This document shows, one piece after another, positions 25,801 to 40,800 of a stretch of DNA of 64,000 bases (its first letter is position 1; each line of letters starts with the position of its first letter). The stretch covers positions 1 to 64,000 of the forward strand of contig JAXGGA010003963.1 in NCBI GenBank assembly GCA_038373865.1, read 5' to 3'. A program made the position numbers and the translations under genes. Source of the stretch: Uloborus plumipes. Its lineage: Eukaryota; Arthropoda; Arachnida; Araneae; Uloboridae. The notes beneath the pieces were generated by a model, which was not told the DNA's origin, ran no database searches, and worked only from the letters and a program-made list of their open reading frames with translations.

Positions 25801-28800
25801 GTCATGTATTTTTTTAGTTATTCATTCTTTTTTTTCTAAAATTTTTATTTCATGTTTAACCCATTAATGCCTAGCGTCCCTTTTTAGGAAAGGTCCAAAA
25901 AACATCCTGAATTTCCCCCAAAATGAACATTTCAACCAAATAATAGTGTTCAATTAGTACCTTGGTATTGTTTCAATTCGTTATTAACAGATTGCAGCAC
26001 ATAACCATTGTAAAGTGTGTTCTGTAGCAGTTTTAATATGATCCTTATCAAAAATTACATCGTTCACAATCTCAAGAAAAAAAGCTAAGTGTTCAAAGTT
26101 ATTCCCAGCTTCCCAGTTTATGTTAATTGCTGATTTCTTATAAAATGTCTTTTAAATATTATATCGTAGGACGAAAAAAATTTTAGTAAAAAAAGTATGT
26201 ACCCTGTGGGGTCTATCGTAACTTTTAAGGGATGATTTTTCTTTAATTAATAAAAAAAATATTTTTACATGATATTTTTTTAATTATTTTTCCTGTCCAT
26301 TAAACACTGTTTGTAACCAATGTACAAAATATCTTTGGAAAAAAAAAATGTTAGGCAGTAATGGGTTAAAATGTATGAAATAAAGAATAACGTATACGTA
26401 AGACATACGTGATTTTTAGTCTTAATTTAAGGTTATAGAAACAATTCTTAGTATTCATTGCTGCCAAAATGTCTGTTTAATTTCTTAGTCGAAGAAATTA
26501 GATCATTGACGGAGAGCAAAAACTCTTTACGGGACTCTTTTTATTCGCTGTAAGGCACACTTGCTTGCATGAAGATCGCACATTAACGCCAGTATGTCTG
26601 GAAAGATCGAAACGTTTGCTGCTTTCAAGGCAGACAACTTTTCAAGAGCAAGTGATAAAAATAAAAAGTCGCCTACGTGAGACACCACGCTATGCGTAAT
26701 TCAACCGTTATTCATTCATGATTTTCCTTTCTTCTGCGCGCGCATCAGTGATCCGACGTCAGTTGCGCGCGGCGGGCATACCCTTAGCCGAAACATCTGT
26801 TTCAAGTTTCGCAACTGTTAAATGGATAATGGATATTACATTATAAAATAATCAGAAAGCAAATCACGATCAGGAAGAGAACTTTTATGGGTTTTCCTTA
26901 AAAATGCGTATTTTTGAGTGCGAGAAATGAATCACTTAAGTCAAGATCTCTTTTCTTTCTTTCTTTTTTTTTTAGAAAAGATTCTACGCACTTGTTGTAG
27001 AACCACAATAGTATGTGTGTACATATTGTATCTATCTATATGTATTTAGATGAACAGATGATGAACCAGGATTACTTATCATTTACGGAAATTTATAGAG
27101 AAACAATGACTTAAAATATGCGCAATGGCAATTGGTTTGTCGCATTTTGGTCCATAACGTCGGCACAAATGAAGATTGAAAGAAAGTTTCTGATAGTCGA
27201 GTGACTGACAATCGAGATATCGATTATTGAGTAGTTTTGATAGTCCAGATGCTTCGAATCGACGTCTCGAACAGTTAACTACTCGAGATCTTTCGAAAAT
27301 ACAGAATACACTGCTCCACTGGTGCAACCAGGATTTCCTTTTGGGGGGGGGGGGGGGGGTCATAGAAATCCTTACGTGCATACATATCTACATCTCCTTT
27401 TTTGTCTATTTTTAAGATATCAAATAAAGCTCAACCGATGCATCGGCCGATGACGATGGTTGATAAAATTATCCATCGGCAACGGCGGGCGTTGCTTTCT
27501 TATAGAAAACATCGGCCCATTGGCCTCTGGAAACATTTAAATGCCGACGTATCGCCGTTAAGGATTTCGGAATTTGCCGAATTTCGGACAGCTACCGAAT
27601 TGTTCACAACACAGAGACACTTATCAAACGATCGATTAAATGAGAGTTTTAAGAATTATATGCAATTTTATTGAAATAATTACCGTATATTTAGCGTGTT
27701 AGTCTACACTGCGAAAAGTAAACTTATTTTTACAGTATATGTAAGCCGAGGCTCTAGCTTAACTGTAAAATTCACAGTAATAAACTGTAAAATTTATAAT
27801 TAAAATGCAGAGCAATAAACTGTAAAATTGCTAATTTTGCAGTTTTTTACTGTGCATTTTACTGTTTTATACTGGAACCTCTGCCTGATGGGCTTTAAGG
27901 ACTTACCCTCAAAATTAAAGTCATAAACAAGCATTTTAGGCAAATTTTGCTGCTTTTAAAAGGAAAGGATTTACATCAGGGACCGCTTCTCTTTCCCCCT
28001 TTGAAAAGTTCATTTTTTTAAATTTAATTTTAGCAAAAGTGTTGTAGGAAAACCTCTTTAAGTTTTTCTTTTCCATAACCATTTCACAATTTTTATTTTT
28101 CGATAGTAATGTTTTTGGTTTCCATTCTTATTCTTTAACTTTTTGAAATGCAATTCATCTCTTGATAAACTTTCGTTTAATTTCCGTTTTTTTTTTTTAG
28201 CTTTGAACATTTAAATACTAGTTTAACTTTAAATACAATTCTCGAATATGCCCATCAGTAATGACATATTGAAAAATGTATGTTAACTCATGTTTGTGAA
28301 AATTGCAACACCATGAAGAAATCGTCATAACTGAATGAAATTTAATACACAGCTGAGTGAATGATACAAATAAATTATTAAACTTAGAAAGCCAACAAAT
28401 AATAAACAAATATTGAAATTAGTATTTTGTGTAGCCACCACGTGCTGCAATAAGTGCTGCTACGCGACGTGGCATGGAGTCAAACAAATTTTTAATGTCT
28501 GCCTGATCAAGAGCATTCCACACTGTTTGTATGCGTAACCCAAGTTCGTCTGTAGAAGCAACAAGACGAGGATCACGAACGAGACTTCGACCAACGAAAT
28601 CCCAGCCATATTCAATTGGCGGCATATCCGGGGAATACGCTGGCCAGGAAAGAAGCTGTACCTGCTACGATGAAAGGAAGGATTGACCAGTCCTAGCGAC
28701 ATGAGGGCGGGCATTATCCTGCTGAAATACAGCGCCAGGCAAGCTTTTAAGGAAGGGGACAGCTTAGGGCCGTGAACTTCGCTGAGTTACCGGTTGCTGT

Positions 28801-31800
28801 TCAGGTCATATGGCACCCCAGACCATGACTCCAGGTGTTCGTCCACTGTGACGTTCGATAATGCGCTCTGGAAGGTGGCGTTCACCGGCATAGCGTCGGA
28901 CGCGAATGGTACCACAAATTGAAGCGGTATTCGTCAGAAAACACAACATACTGCCAATCAGCACGCTAGTCCATATGCTGATCGGCCCATTTTAGTCGCA
29001 GTCGGCGATGGTTTAGCGTGAGGAGGATCCTGTATAAAGGAGTCCTTGTGTGCAGTCCACGCTGCAGCAGACGTCTACGAACTGATGAAGTACACAATGA
29101 AACACCTGTAGCTGTTACCACTATGCTGCAAGTTGTCTAGATGTTTTACGGTCCGTCAGCACCATGCGGATCAGGTGTCTATCATCGCGCGCTGACGTCA
29201 CACTTCGGGTCCACTCCCGGATTTCCGAGTTGTCCGTCCACTGCTTCCAAACACGCATCACTGTGCTGCTGTTACGCTGCACACGAGCGGCTGCTTCACG
29301 ATAAGACAATACAGCTTCACGAAGGCCGATGATCCTCCCCCGTTCAATCTCCGTAAGTTGTTGAAACCTCGCTCTTTTTCGTCGAAGAGGCATAAGCAAC
29401 GTCTTAGCTAACGTTTATCACAAGCAGATAACGACCTATAACCATACACGCCTTGGTGCAACGTGCAACCGTCTATTCATTCAGATAAATCCGGCGTTCA
29501 GAGGACGCTGCTCAGCGTACGCATGCGCTACGAGTCTAAAATTCTAATCATTTGCATATCATACCCTACTTTGCATTTGCTGAAAATTTCAGCCCATTCG
29601 CTCAAGTCCTTCGTGGTGTTTCAATTTTTACAAACATGGGTTTATTTTAAGTGTTACAGAGAAATTAATAACGCATTTAACTATTTACTATTTAATGAAA
29701 GCTGGGGTAATGTAAAGCAGTAAGTCAACGTCCCTAAGCCAGGGCTAAGGCATAAACAGGCAATATACCACCAACTCGGTTACTCCATTCAAGGACTGCA
29801 GTTTCGTGCTTATTGGCACTTTTCAACCTGAAATAGGATGTTATTAAGTTTAAGAAACATAACTTTCATAATTTTAGGGCAGGTTTTAGTTAAGATTATA
29901 CTGTAGTTTTTACACTAAAATACTGAAAATGCAGTATTATTATGTTATTATTTTATAAAGGGGATAAAAGGCGAGCTGAAAATTATAATTAAGTACCGAG
30001 TCACGATTCCTGAAAAGTTGAGAAATAGAGAAATTTCAAAAGAATAGAAGAGATTTGAAGAAGTACATGGATCAATTCTTACCTTCGAATGAGACGCATC
30101 AACGAAAAACTTTGTCTCCGTTGATCCAACTCCTTTTGTTATAGGGGGTGCAAAGAATTCTGATAAAATTCCTCTTTTTTGGTCAGCCCCTTCACGAATA
30201 AGCATTTCAGCTTTTCCTGTTTCTACGAACATTTTCACAGAGTCTGATGCTATTTTACCAAGTCTCCATAGAACACCACTTGAATTGTGACTGCGACCTG
30301 AAGGGAGGAAAAGAGGAAAAAATAAAAAAGACGAAATATTCAACCGGCTTTAATTCCGTAGCCCCCTCGCTGTTATTTCGCAAAAAAGAATTCCCTGTTT
30401 TTACTTAAAAAAAGAGTATTGAAAGTATATTTTTCTTTAATGGATTTTTGGGACGAATAAATCGTCCATGAAAATTGCAGGTATTAGAGATTCTTTAAGT
30501 CTGGCGTCAACTTTACCGTGCATTTATTTTTGCTCAAACACCATCATTTAACTGTCGTCTTGTAGCATTTTGCCGTTATATAAACAGCGTATTATTTTTC
30601 ACAGACAAAGAGATGTATTCTGATTGTTAATTTGTCAAACGCATGCTCACCTGAAAGGAAACCATTGCAAATTAAACACAATATTAATTAAATTTAAAGC
30701 TAATTTTTTTAAAACATTAAAAAATATATGAATTATTAAATTTTGTTTGTGCAATGATAAATAATAATGATGACAATTTTCTGAGCTTGTACTTTCTGAG
30801 TCTTGCATTGTATCTCTTTTTAATGCCTATGCACGTTATTTCACACACAGAGCGACTGAGCTAAGTATAATTAATCTTAACTATGCATTAACACGCATAA
30901 AAACGCTGAATTTCTTTTCAACTATGTAAAGAAAAGCAATTAATATCTTTCCCAGTCGCTATTTCAAAATATTTCTATGAGGAGCACTTTTCATAGTATT
31001 TACTGAATAGTATATACTGAAGTCAGTGTAATATCAACTGCACTCAGCATTCAAAATTTTTTTAACAAAACAATCAATGTGTCAATATAGTTTTCTGTTT
31101 TTACAAGAAATTATTGTTTCAACAAAATTGTTTTCTATATCACAAAGTACTGTCTGATTTCCTAAAAGGTAAAACCTTCCGCGTATTTACGCATGCGTCA
31201 GGTCTTCTCTGAACTTACCAAAATAGGGGTGATAGGTAAGATAACAATAAGGGGAATAATAATAAGAAGCATTTTGAGCCGTATGGAACGAGCAACGTGG
31301 AACGATGCTGATTTCAAATAGGGTTGGTTAGGGTAAGTGGGCCCCCTTTTTAGAAGAGTTCGTTTTTAAAGCCTTATACAACAGTTTTAAAGCAAAAACA
31401 GTGAAAACTATTTTATTTTGGACATTATTAACAAACACAAGTTCAGCATTATTTCCTGAAAAAATGCTTTAAATATTTTTAACTATCGTAGTCTTTAAAA
31501 AATGACATGGGTGGCCCACTTACCCCCTAGGAAGGGGTAAGTGGGCCAACCCCCATTTATTTATATTTTAAGTGAGCATATCTAAAAATGGGGCTCGCTG
31601 GTCCTACCTGATAAAGTATGTAAACTTTTAGTGACATATCATCCGAAATTCTGTTTCAAGAGCTTAAAAATAACACATAGGAAAATACTCAAGCTCTTAT
31701 AGCAGCGATAAGAAGATAATTATTTTTGTTAAGAACGAAACTTTATTTTTTGCCATTTCTTGAGTTTTCACGGATAAGCACACAAAAACTAATGTTTAAA

Positions 31801-34800
31801 AATATCTAAAAAAGGGTTTTTGCATCAAAACATAAGTATAATAGCTCCTGTAAATTTTAATAGAACAAATTGATATCAACTTTTGAGGTCAATGTCTTTC
31901 TTTGATTTCATGTTCAGTGACGTACATATTTTTGATCTGCAATATCCCCTTGAAACTGGTTTGCCTCAAAAATAAAAATAACGTTTTTTAGTTAAGAACA
32001 GTGTGTTATTTCCAATGATGTAAAGAAAATTGAAATTCAAGATGACCCTTTTGAGATATTGCCCTTTGAAATTGAGACAAAATCGAGAAAAAAGAAATTT
32101 GACTGGAATTTCAACTCGCATAATTCAGCAATTATTTGAGCTATCGAGATGCCACTTGCACACCTTTCGGACGCACTATCATGCTACAAATGAAAAAAGA
32201 ATTAGCTTCAAAAAGTCATTCTCTCAGCAGATACAAGCTGATAACGTATGGTCAAAATTTGCCAAAATACGCTTTTTTACCAACTTTGGCAGCAAATTGC
32301 AAAAAATCGACAGTGCATGGAGCTTTTGTTACACAAGTAGGATATTCTACCCTAAACAGTGATCAGAATCACCAAATTTGAGCCTGATAATCGTCTTAGG
32401 TCGCTAGCAATAAGAGCACAAACTTGACGATTTGGTCATTTTCTCCAAGACACGAAAAAGAGGCCTTTATAAAATAATTTTTACTGCTTGAACCATAAGG
32501 CTTATGGAGCTATAATTTGGTATGGTTTCATGCCAATCTTATATGTACATCTAAAAAAAAATTTCATAAAAATCGGAGGGGGTCGAGTGGGGAAGCCTCG
32601 TACACTTGACATGGAATGACCCATCCTGAGTTATAATCAGGGCTGCGGAGTCGGAGGAAAAATGGTCGACTCCGACACCGGATTTTAAAACTTCCGACTC
32701 CGACTTCGACTCCCGACTCCTGCTTTTTTTTAATTAGTAACTTTTTTACCCAAAAGAGAAGAGGGAAAAACCCTAAGCAAAGGTTGAAATATTAAGTCCA
32801 TTTTGAAAAGTTTCATTTTTATTCATGGTCGGAGCCAGAACTCACTTTAGGGGGGGGGGGGAGCAAGCTGGGGTATCCCAGTTGGAGGTCATGGGAGGTT
32901 ATCGTGACCTCTCAAAAAGTTCAATTTTCTCAAGAATTCTCGCAGGTAATTTCACCACATTTACCTCAATTCTCGGAGGTCACTGTGACCTCCCAAAAAG
33001 TCCCTTTTCTCCAGAACAAAAGACAAGTGCCGCTCTTGTCATTTGACTCCGTACAAAACTAATCCTTTTCTTGTTAAATGGACAAACTTTATTTTAACAC
33101 ATTGCATTTTTGCTGCAAATATTTTTTATTCACTTGCATAAACCCAAACATAGCAATTCGTTTCATAAAGCAGAGCCCGCCATTTGAAAGCCCTTTTTAA
33201 TGATCCTAGATGCTTAGGATTTGGGTATTGAACGCTGAAAATTTGTAGCTGTTAGTTTCAAAGATTTGTTTTCGCCTCCATAAAATTTCATCTAAATCGG
33301 AGGTGGTCGGAGTTGGAGTCGGAGTCGACATGCTTTTCAGAGATTCCGACTCCTTTGGTCCAAAATCAGTCCGACTCCGACTCTTCGACGCCGACTCCGA
33401 CTCCGCAGCCCTGGTTATAATTCTAACATCACCTACATCAAACCAATAAAAAGTGTAGCTACTTCTATTCTTTCTATCAAATTTTGCAATATTTTTTTCA
33501 TTTGTATCATATTTTAAAATTAGATCTTCATAGTATTTTATGGTTTTCCTTGATGCCAGTTTCACAAATACATAGTTACCAGCTTTTACAGTATTTGTAG
33601 CTGAACCATTAATTTCTTCTAGGTCTCCATCATTATCTTCAATTTCATCTTAGAAATTGCTTCATCAAAATTGCTTTTCGCTTTGAAATCATCATTATTA
33701 TGAGGGGACCCACTTACACCATAGTGATGGGACCCACTTACCCTAATTGAGAAAAACCACGGGGTAAGTGGGGTAAACACTTATTTATAATACTTTGCAT
33801 AAAAATTCTTATTGCAACATGTACTTTAGGTTAAACTCTACAAGAAAACTTGATGAAGATAGAACAAATAATAAAAACTAACCTTGAAACACTTCAGTGA
33901 AAAATGTTGATTAAACTTGCAAAAATAATCTTTTTTGGAAATTTTTTGACATAAATTACGATTAAAAAAAAGGTTCCATGAAACCCAAATATATGCAAAA
34001 GCAATCACTGCGATGAAATTTGACATGATCAGTACAAAAAAGTACAGAAACCATATGCGCATTTCAGTTTTAAGGGGGGTGGCCCACTTACCCGAACCAA
34101 CCCTACATAGTTTAGTTGAATATGTTAAAAGGCTGCAAAAAATGCAAGTTTTAAATTGAAAACTTCAGAAAGTTCCCCTCCTAAACCATCACCCCTTTTT
34201 TAAGTGGAATGGTTCGCGAGTGCTAGGCGCGGCTTTCACGGACAGACAGTAAATATATTTTTTTGTTATCTGCTTGAATATGTGTGCATTGTATCTTTTT
34301 GTTATTTTTTTTCCTTCTGAAACTTTTCAAAGTTCATGAACGTTGATCCAGTCTGAATTAAAAAAAAATGATTTGTAGGTATTTTTTCAAGTGCCGAAAA
34401 TGAACAAAAGGGGGGGGGGGGCAGTTTTTGAAAATACACAAACTTTGAAATTAAATATCTCCACACTACCAATAGCTACCAAAAAAAAAAAATGAATAAG
34501 TAAATAAATAAAGTACCCTCTTTAATGTGATTTTATGCTTTGTAATTTATTATATAGCATGATTGGACTCTCAAGTAAAATGTTTTTGAGATGAAAACTG
34601 AAAAAAAAAAGAACACCTAGAATATAAGATGGCGATGCGAATTGTCCCTACTTTCGGCCCTATTTTGATAGGCAACCCGGCTGAAACAAAAAAAAAAAAA
34701 ATACTCATGTGCTTCAATTTTTATGGTTAATCACACAAATTTTAAAATTGATATACAAAAATTATTCGTCAATTAGATGCTAAAATAGACATTGGCTGTA

Positions 34801-37800
34801 AAAGACATCAGAAATAACCATAATTTTTTCATCTAATCACTAGACACTCCTCTGCAGTAGATTTTTTTTTTTTTTTTCAGTCAACGGTGCATTTTTTCGG
34901 TAATATCTTAACATTTCATCAAACTAGGCAATTAAATTATTATGCTTCTTGCATACTTCTGAAAAATGTATCTTGTGAAACCACTCCCTTGATATTACAT
35001 CCGACGGAAAGAACATTTTCTAAATCTGGTGACACTAAGCTAATAACTGTCGAACTTCATTTCCCCTGCTGTTGATTTTTCTTACTTCATGCTTTTTAAA
35101 AATAAGTAATACAGTTCTTTGGGAAAATATTTTCTTAACAGAGAAAATACTTGGAAAGGTATGAACTATGTGTGAATCTGTTTGTAACAACTGAAAGAAT
35201 TACCGATGTTTTTTTAACAGCTCAAAAGAATGATTGTGTGTAGTCATATACGAGGATTGGAAGAAACACTTCTTAAATGAATGGCATTTTAGACATTTTC
35301 CTACACGCGTATACAATTATAGTAAACCTCGAGAACTGTAGTTTTAAACGTACAGAAAAGTGATGCTTTTATTAGAGTCTGAGATCAAAAATTGCTTAAA
35401 ACTGCATGGAATGTGTTTGAAGAATAATTGTACAATATATTAGTGTCTTAGAGTGAGGAGGGAAAAAGAAAACACTTCAAGCAATTGCATCCCGAGTTTG
35501 TCGCTAATCAATGCAAAAAAAAAAAAAAAAAGTTTTACATTTATTCATCTTCTAAGTAACGACAATTTTTAAAACATTCAGTTGATTATTTACTAAATAT
35601 GTCCAATACAGTCAAATTGAAACCAAATTCGAACAATTCTTTTTTCTTTTTCTGCCGAATTTGTTAATGCTCATTCTCCCCAGCGTAATCAAAATATTCA
35701 TTGAATGAAAAACATTTTTGGCATTTCTAATTACATAAAAATAAAATGCAAACTAAAATGTCTTCTAGCTGGACAGCATGAGTATATTGACCGTAAAGTA
35801 AAGAAAATATTATTTTTTCGGATTTTTTTTTTTTGAATATACACAATCGGCAAGCATGCATTAATTGAACGAAAAATACATTTGTGTAAATTTAAGGAGT
35901 GAAGTTATAGATTATAATTATGGAAAATAAATGTTGCCAATAAATGTCTAAAAGGAATCATTGTGCAAAAAGATGGTAAGTTCATCCACTATAGATAATC
36001 AATACATTTCTATAAGTTATTAAAAGCTGCAGAAGAGGAAATATGAAATATATTTGCTGGAAGATCATTTCTAAAGAATTATATATTTATGTAGTTCTTT
36101 TCATAAACATGGGTAAGTCCATTTTAACCAAATAAATGACTTAGCAATCTAAACATTTCCGAGTTTAATCAAGCCTAAATTGCTTTGATTCTTCTTCGCT
36201 GTGTCATGTCGGTGCAACTGAATAAGTTTCTTTCTGCTTTGCATTCTGAGTGAGAATCATTGCGGTTTCGCCAAATCACGAGTCAATTATTCCCTAAACT
36301 GGAAAATTTGTGCTAGATTTTAAGCGGAAAGAAGCAGATGCATTTTGTTGGTTGTAAAAAAAGCAATAATAAATCAAAACTTTGCAAAGAATAACTTGTG
36401 GAAAAAGTGAACATTCAATCCGAACCAAAACGAATCGTCAGTGTACTAATGAATCAAATACGCATGCATTCAGACTACTCATAGTACGAGAAACAGCAAG
36501 GAAATTTATCATTATTCGGCTTACATCTGTTAGTTTCGATTTATCTGTTTTAAAGAGCATATTATTTTAATATTTATTTACTTATTATTTTTTACAAACA
36601 AGTAACGATTCAATTTCCCTTCGGCTTCTGTAAAATGTTGCAGGATTATGACTTTGTTATGGAGTGAACTTTTTTGCTGTATCTAGCTAAACTTTGATTA
36701 CAACGGGAGAGAGTTGAACAAGGAATTAAATCTGGACCTTTGTCTATTGAATCTGCAGAGAAAGTTTTTCCCTAATATTCTTAGTTGCTCATAAAATTTA
36801 GTTCATAAAGTTTTCCCGAATTTCTGTCATTGCTTTCAAATCATTTGTGTAGAAGATTTTACTTCTTAAGTTACCTATAACTAAGCTTTGAATTTTCTGT
36901 GTAGACTCTGAAAATGTTTACATTACTGTCAAGAAAACGTAATAAATGAATAAAATCCTGAAATGATTAACACTAAATATTCTTTTCCACCTAGATTCTA
37001 GGTTCTAAGTCAAAATTTATTTCTCGTAAATTTTGTATTCGAATGAACCCGCTTGTTTGAGCAGGAACTTCATGCAATTAACTTTTGTTTTTAAGGTCTA
37101 TAATGTTACCTATCTTGAACCGTTCAAAACTTAACAACAATCCTTCAGATCAAAAAGTGGTTTTTAAAGTAGTGGTATGAAAAGACAGTTAATAACAAAC
37201 ACAGGGGGAGGTGAGAGAAAAAAAAATTTTTTTTTGCTTATTTATCATTCGAAATCTATGAGTGGGGGAGGGGGGTGTACAATCCTTTTCAAAATAGATA
37301 AAACTGTGGGACACTTTAATTAAATTATCTAAACAAAACTTAAGGAGGAAAAAATATTTCAAAGTTTTGACAATGTCTTTTTACCTTCGCAATATTAATA
37401 AGAAAAAAGATTTATCTCTACCGATACAAAGTAACCTAAAATAAAAAATATGCATAAGAGTCATTCAGAAATAATTCGCAATCAATCCCTATTTGTGACG
37501 TAGTTCAAAACCTTTCAATTTGTAAAAAAAATTGAGAATTAGAAGTCAAAATTGGGCGTTTTAAATTTGCTTTACTTATTACTTTATATAATGCCATCAG
37601 CACATATAGTCTTATAGTTTCATAAAATCTGAATAAAGAGGATTTTTGCATGATTAGAAAAGAGAGAGAGGGAGAGATAATAATAAACACATTATCTATC
37701 TTCATTTTATTTTCATTTATAAATTTATTCATTTTAAAATAGATGAACAGAAGTAAAATTTCAGTGGATGGGTGCTTGAGGAAAATTACTTAAAATGGAC

Positions 37801-40800
37801 TTGTTCACAGTGAATAAACACCACGCAAGAATTGGGTGGCATTAACTCGAGAGATTGGACTTTTTCATTTACTTGCAAATAAGGCAATACAAATAAGATT
37901 TGCAGTACAAAGAGAGGAAAAAACACCAAGGGCACCAGCGGGAATCGAACCCAAGATCTCCGGCTTATGAAGCGTAGCTTCGATCATAGAGCAACTGAAG
38001 CTACAAACTGTTTTTACATGAATAATTTTCATGAGGGAAGAAATATTTTCACCTTTAATATATAGAATTAAAAATTATTTTAATTCAAAATCACTGTTTT
38101 TAATATCAATTTCAGTTCAAACTGCTTTCTTTAGTTTAACAGACTAGCATGTAAAACCACTAAATGCTACTTCAGGCAAATCGATAACATGCATATGTCT
38201 ATTTTTACTCCGAAAAAAATTAAAATGGGATTAAAAATAGTCTACAATTTATTAATATAAAGAAGATAATAATAATTTTAATTACGTATAAATAACGTTG
38301 AAAAAAAATTCAAGTTACTATCAAGTTACTCAAAAGCCCCCCCCCCCCCTTTTTTTTGCTAGAACACGGGCGTTCAGTGTGGTCAAGTTTAATTGACAAG
38401 ATATTTATATCCTTATTTAGTGGGAAAAAACTGAAAATTTGAAAAAGTTTTTAACCATTTAACTAGGGCTGCACCGATAAGCAAATTGGCCGATTACCGA
38501 TTACCGATTAATCGGCTGAGCCGATTAATGATGAAGATGATTGTTTTCAATTTTACCATCACTGTTTTTTCTCTATTATACAATTCGAAGTTAGAAATAA
38601 TAAGTAATTTAGTTCAGAAGGAAGATTTTTTCCCATTTTCGTAGTTTTCATAAAATAATTTCAATATTTTTTCAAATATCTTAAAACCAATTTTAATATT
38701 ATTGTCAATAATAGTATTGACACATTGTTAGGGTTATTTTAATTGGACATAAAAATTCAAAAAAAAAGGGGGGGAGGGGAGTCTGTGGGGAGCACACCAA
38801 TTTAGGAGTACTTTTAATTCATACTTTTTAATACTTAGTAGACTTTAATTTAATACTTTTATTCTTTGAAAATTAGAGGTTATCTAAAAGCACTGTGCTA
38901 AGAGAAAACTCTCGCCACATGACAAATATTGCAACATTGTCTATGTATATTTATTCAAAGTAGGATAATTAATTTAAAAAAAAAATATCAACTGTTAGGA
39001 TTATTATTACTGTTAATAAAATTTTTCATCATAGTTTCTTAGTAAAAGTATACTTTAAAGAATAATATTTGAAAAATATCTTTCCCGCCGATTAATCGGC
39101 CCAATTTTGCCGATTATTAATAATCAGCAAAGTGACCGATTATGGCCGATTAATCTGTACTGCCGATTAATCAGTGCATCCCTACCTTTAAAGTCAGGTA
39201 TGCCGAATTCGGCACATACCTCCAGAATCATTTTGCCTCATTAGATAAGTGAGATATTCCACAATAGAACATGTGACGTTTTTGGCAGATTCGTATTTGC
39301 TGGCAGCAGTAAGTCTTTAAAAAATAGATAGGTGTGCTTCCTATGGTCTCCCTTGATTGAGATTTGGAAGGAAAAAATTGTTTCCTTAGGTAAAAAAAAT
39401 GTTGTCCAGAAAGGGTTAAGTACGTTATTTTTCAGAAATAAAGCCATTAAAGTTTTCGTGACTTGTTTTTTAAATATTTCTCATTTCGAATTAAAATTGT
39501 TTTTGGACATATTCTCTTGTTGTTTTTGTCACTCACTACCTCGTAAAAAAAGTAATAATAAATAAAACAATAATAATAAAAAAAAAGTTTACTTTTTTTA
39601 TGTATTTTTTAATCATTATCTTTTAATTTATATGAAATTTTGAATATATACCGAGTTTAGTAAAGTAGAATGTAGAACTTACACAAATAATTAAGCAGTA
39701 GCTATTTTGAAGACTTCTTCAGTATATGACAAATAAATCTGATGGTATATGTTGAAACTTTAAAAGGATAATATTAAAACATAGAAAATCGGTAATAACA
39801 AGAACTTTTATTTTTCTTTCTCTCACACAGTAGGGCGAGATACATATAGTCTATAGACTATAATAAACTTGAAATACTTAATGAAAACTTATTGAGATTT
39901 AAATTGGAAAAATAAACATATAGTATGTGCATCAGACCTTGTTGAAAGGCATTTTTACGAGACTGTTTTCAAAAATGGTTGAAATAAAATTAAAAAAATC
40001 AAACTAAATAAAAATCTGAGGGTATTTTTCGAAAATAACCGGAATATATACACTGCATGCCATTATTCACCTTTCAATAAGCGCTGTGCATAATTAATTT
40101 TGTACATCAATCTTGATTTTGCTTCAGACATATTCCTTAATGCAGTCGAAGAGAGTAAATCCAATAAAACATAGAAACATGAATTCACCGCTGTGAATAT
40201 GAAAACATAAAGCATATTTAAGTACTTCCTGTACATAAAGTATAAAAATTTAATTAGTAAGCTTTTAGGGGGGGGATGGGAGGGAGGATTTTAACTAGAC
40301 ATTTAAAACTCTGTCCCAAATTTTTCACGAACGTTTTTCCAGTTTATATTTATTTCGACTAGTATTGTAGCTTATTTTAAATTTTCATGAAAGTTAGAAC
40401 GCAAAATATTTTTAATGCAAAATTAGTTTTGCTCATTATTTATTTGAAAAAAAAAGTAAGACCTTTCTTCCTCTCTGTAAAATACGAAGCAAAAATGCAT
40501 CTCAATTTAAATCTTTTAGAAAGCAACTGAAAATATATGATGAAAATAAGGTTAAGTACCTCATTCAAAATATTTTATATCAGTTAACCATTCCCTTTTT
40601 CTTGTAATTTTAAAGTGCAGTCAGCAGAGTAGGCAAGATTCAAATTTCACAAACAAAAAAAGAATGCTAAGTGTGTTGAAATATTTAAATGAATCTCATT
40701 TGAGAACATAAAAAGATTGAACTTTAAACTGTTTAAGGATGCTAGACTCTTCACTCAAGCTATTCCCTACTGAGAGTTAAAAGGATTAAGAGCGGAAGTT

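Larger units (their letters stand above)
31321..34103. mobile_element. TA-flanked pogo-like element 3 (phrase GGGTAAGTGGGCC)
   Basis: TA at 31319-31320 and 34104-34105. Terminal inverted repeats GGGTTGGTTAGGGTAAGTGG and GGGTTGGTTCGGGTAAGTGG. The phrase GGTAAGTGGGCC or its inverse recurs near 31510-31550, 33705-33780 and at both ends. Holds a hAT MITE (32638-33413) and a minus-strand pogo-type C-terminal remnant. In mindin intron 1. Confidence 0.72.
31165..34250. repeat. Unclassified dispersed repeat, copy 2, split by pogo-like element 3
   Basis: Left half 31165-31320 and right half 34104-34250 correspond in inverted order to the repeat at 24391-24580 (TAAAACCTTCC and GCATGCGTCAGGTC at left; CATCACCCCTTTTTT and GCTAGGCGCGGCTTTC at right). 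The pogo-like element is the interruption. Confidence 0.5.

Noticed and set aside
27330..27400. hAT-like end beside a G run
   Set aside because: Only one end found (CACTGGTGCAACCAGG); no partner end or duplication.
37925..38000. Possible functional tRNA
   Set aside because: B box is good, but the cloverleaf and A box are poor; kept only as a probable SINE head.
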